This document shows, piece by piece, positions 14,555-15,113 of a stretch of 15,113 nt of DNA. Position numbers and translations under genes: made by a program. Source of the stretch: an uncultured Clostridia bacterium (GTDB lineage Bacteria; Bacillota; Clostridia; Lachnospirales; Bianqueaceae); assembly GCA_937892735.1 (NCBI GenBank), contig CALBGL010000046.1:1-15113 (forward strand), given 5' to 3'. The notes under the pieces are model-generated. The model was not told the DNA's origin. It saw only the letters and a list, made by a program, of their open reading frames with translations, and ran no database searches. The first letter of the stretch is position 1. Each line of letters starts with the position of its first letter.

Positions 14555-15113
14555 ATGGAGGCAGTGCTTGGCGTGCTGGGGTCGATTCTGCTCTTTATCG
14601 GAACGGTACTTTTGTGGATCCTGGGCATTCTACTGGGGATCTTCCTGCTGATTTTGCTGATTCTGGCGATCCCCATTCGAGTGCAGGCGCAGGGGCAATT
14701 GAGCCCGGATGTCCGGGAGGGCGAGGGGGAGATCACCTATTTCTTCCGTCTTCTCAGAGTGAGTGCCTATTTCAAAGATAACGCGTTAGCCTGGCGGCTG
14801 ACATTGGCGGGTAAGCGCCTGGCGGGATCGGAAGCGCCCATGGAAGAAGCGGTACGTTCTCACGAAGAAAAGCCGGACGACGGGGTCTTTACGGAAGAAG
14901 AAGTGGTGAGCCGTATGGAAACCGAAAAGAGCCAGGCAGAGGAGAAAGTGAAGCAGACGGTGGAAGAGATCCTTCCGCAGCCGGAACCGGAGAAACCGCA
15001 GGAAGAAGCACCAGAAACAGAGGAAATACCGGAGTGGGTCAAAAAAGGCCTGCGTCCGATCCGGCCGATGGGTCCCAATTTTTGGGAGCGGCTGGGAGCC
15101 AAACTGGCACAGG
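14555..15113 (+). CDS. DUF2953-like membrane protein, N-terminal part (cut by window end)
   Basis: The frame is open from the ATG at 14555 to the window edge (186 codons seen) with no stop, so the gene is incomplete only because of the window. AAGGA lies 8 nt before the ATG, and the start is 18 bp after the DUF1461 stop. The product begins with one long hydrophobic region (about residues 2-42, LLFIGTVLLWILGILLG and onward). Next comes IPIRVQAQG with a short beta-type segment (EGEITYFFRLLRVSAYF), and then a long acidic, Pro- and Glu-rich linker (about 95-160). The N-terminal helix, IPIR and YFFRLLR pattern resembles DUF2953 proteins, which include sporulation-linked YtfI of Bacillus. The family call is moderate, since the C-terminal part is missing. 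Confidence 0.75.
   Translation, partial: MEAVLGVLGSILLFIGTVLLWILGILLGIFLLILLILAIPIRVQAQGQLSPDVREGEGEITYFFRLLRVSAYFKDNALAWRLTLAGKRLAGSEAPMEEAVRSHEEKPDDGVFTEEEVVSRMETEKSQAEEKVKQTVEEILPQPEPEKPQEEAPETEEIPEWVKKGLRPIRPMGPNFWERLGAKLAQ

Overview
The window reads as chromosomal DNA of a Gram-positive anaerobe of class Clostridia, most plausibly a gut Lachnospiraceae-type bacterium. The evidence is strong GGAGG-type ribosome binding sites before nearly every gene, lipobox lipoproteins, a Bce-type peptide-antibiotic module, and family matches typical of that group (DUF1461-, DUF2953- and THI5-like proteins). The organism assignment is inference; no rRNA or tRNA is present. There is no IS element, phage gene or CRISPR array.

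Layout. (1) Positions 1-2675, plus strand: a tandem array of at least three related lipoproteins of unknown function. The first is cut by the window edge. The two complete copies share a C-x4-C-x-H-x4-C motif. A hairpin at 2692-2734 closes the array. (2) Positions 2738-8975, minus strand, read right to left: a response regulator and an intramembrane-sensing histidine kinase (ATGA overlap); a repeat-rich leader; a BceA-like ATPase and BceB-like permease (11-nt overlap); then the ATPase and permease of a nitrate/sulfonate/taurine-type (SsuBC/TauBC) importer. (3) Positions 9110-13005, plus strand, divergent from the regulator: a family 2 polysaccharide (pectate) lyase, a MATE exporter and a THI5/SsuA-type substrate-binding lipoprotein. 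(4) Positions 13120 to the end, plus strand, with its own strong promoter: a zinc-ribbon coiled-coil protein, a 75-residue unknown, a DUF1461 membrane protein and a truncated DUF2953-like protein.

How the parts may work together. The kinase, regulator, ATPase and large-loop permease form a complete Bce-type detection and resistance module. The transporter would sense a cell-wall-active peptide antibiotic, the kinase relays the signal, and the regulator induces the transporter. Two candidate regulator boxes of the known TNACA-N4-TGTAA type were found. One is exact and overlaps the kinase stop codon, just upstream of the transporter leader. The other has one mismatch and sits almost midway between the divergent regulator and lyase promoters. 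If the second is real, the lyase-MATE operon may belong to the same regulon.

The SsuBC/TauBC-like ATPase and permease have no binding protein beside them, while a binding protein of the matching class lies about 7.7 kb away. They may be separated parts of one importer. The most unusual non-coding structure is an exact 80-bp direct duplication (period 102 bp) between the kinase and BceA-like genes. It carries an extended -10 element and inverted repeats.
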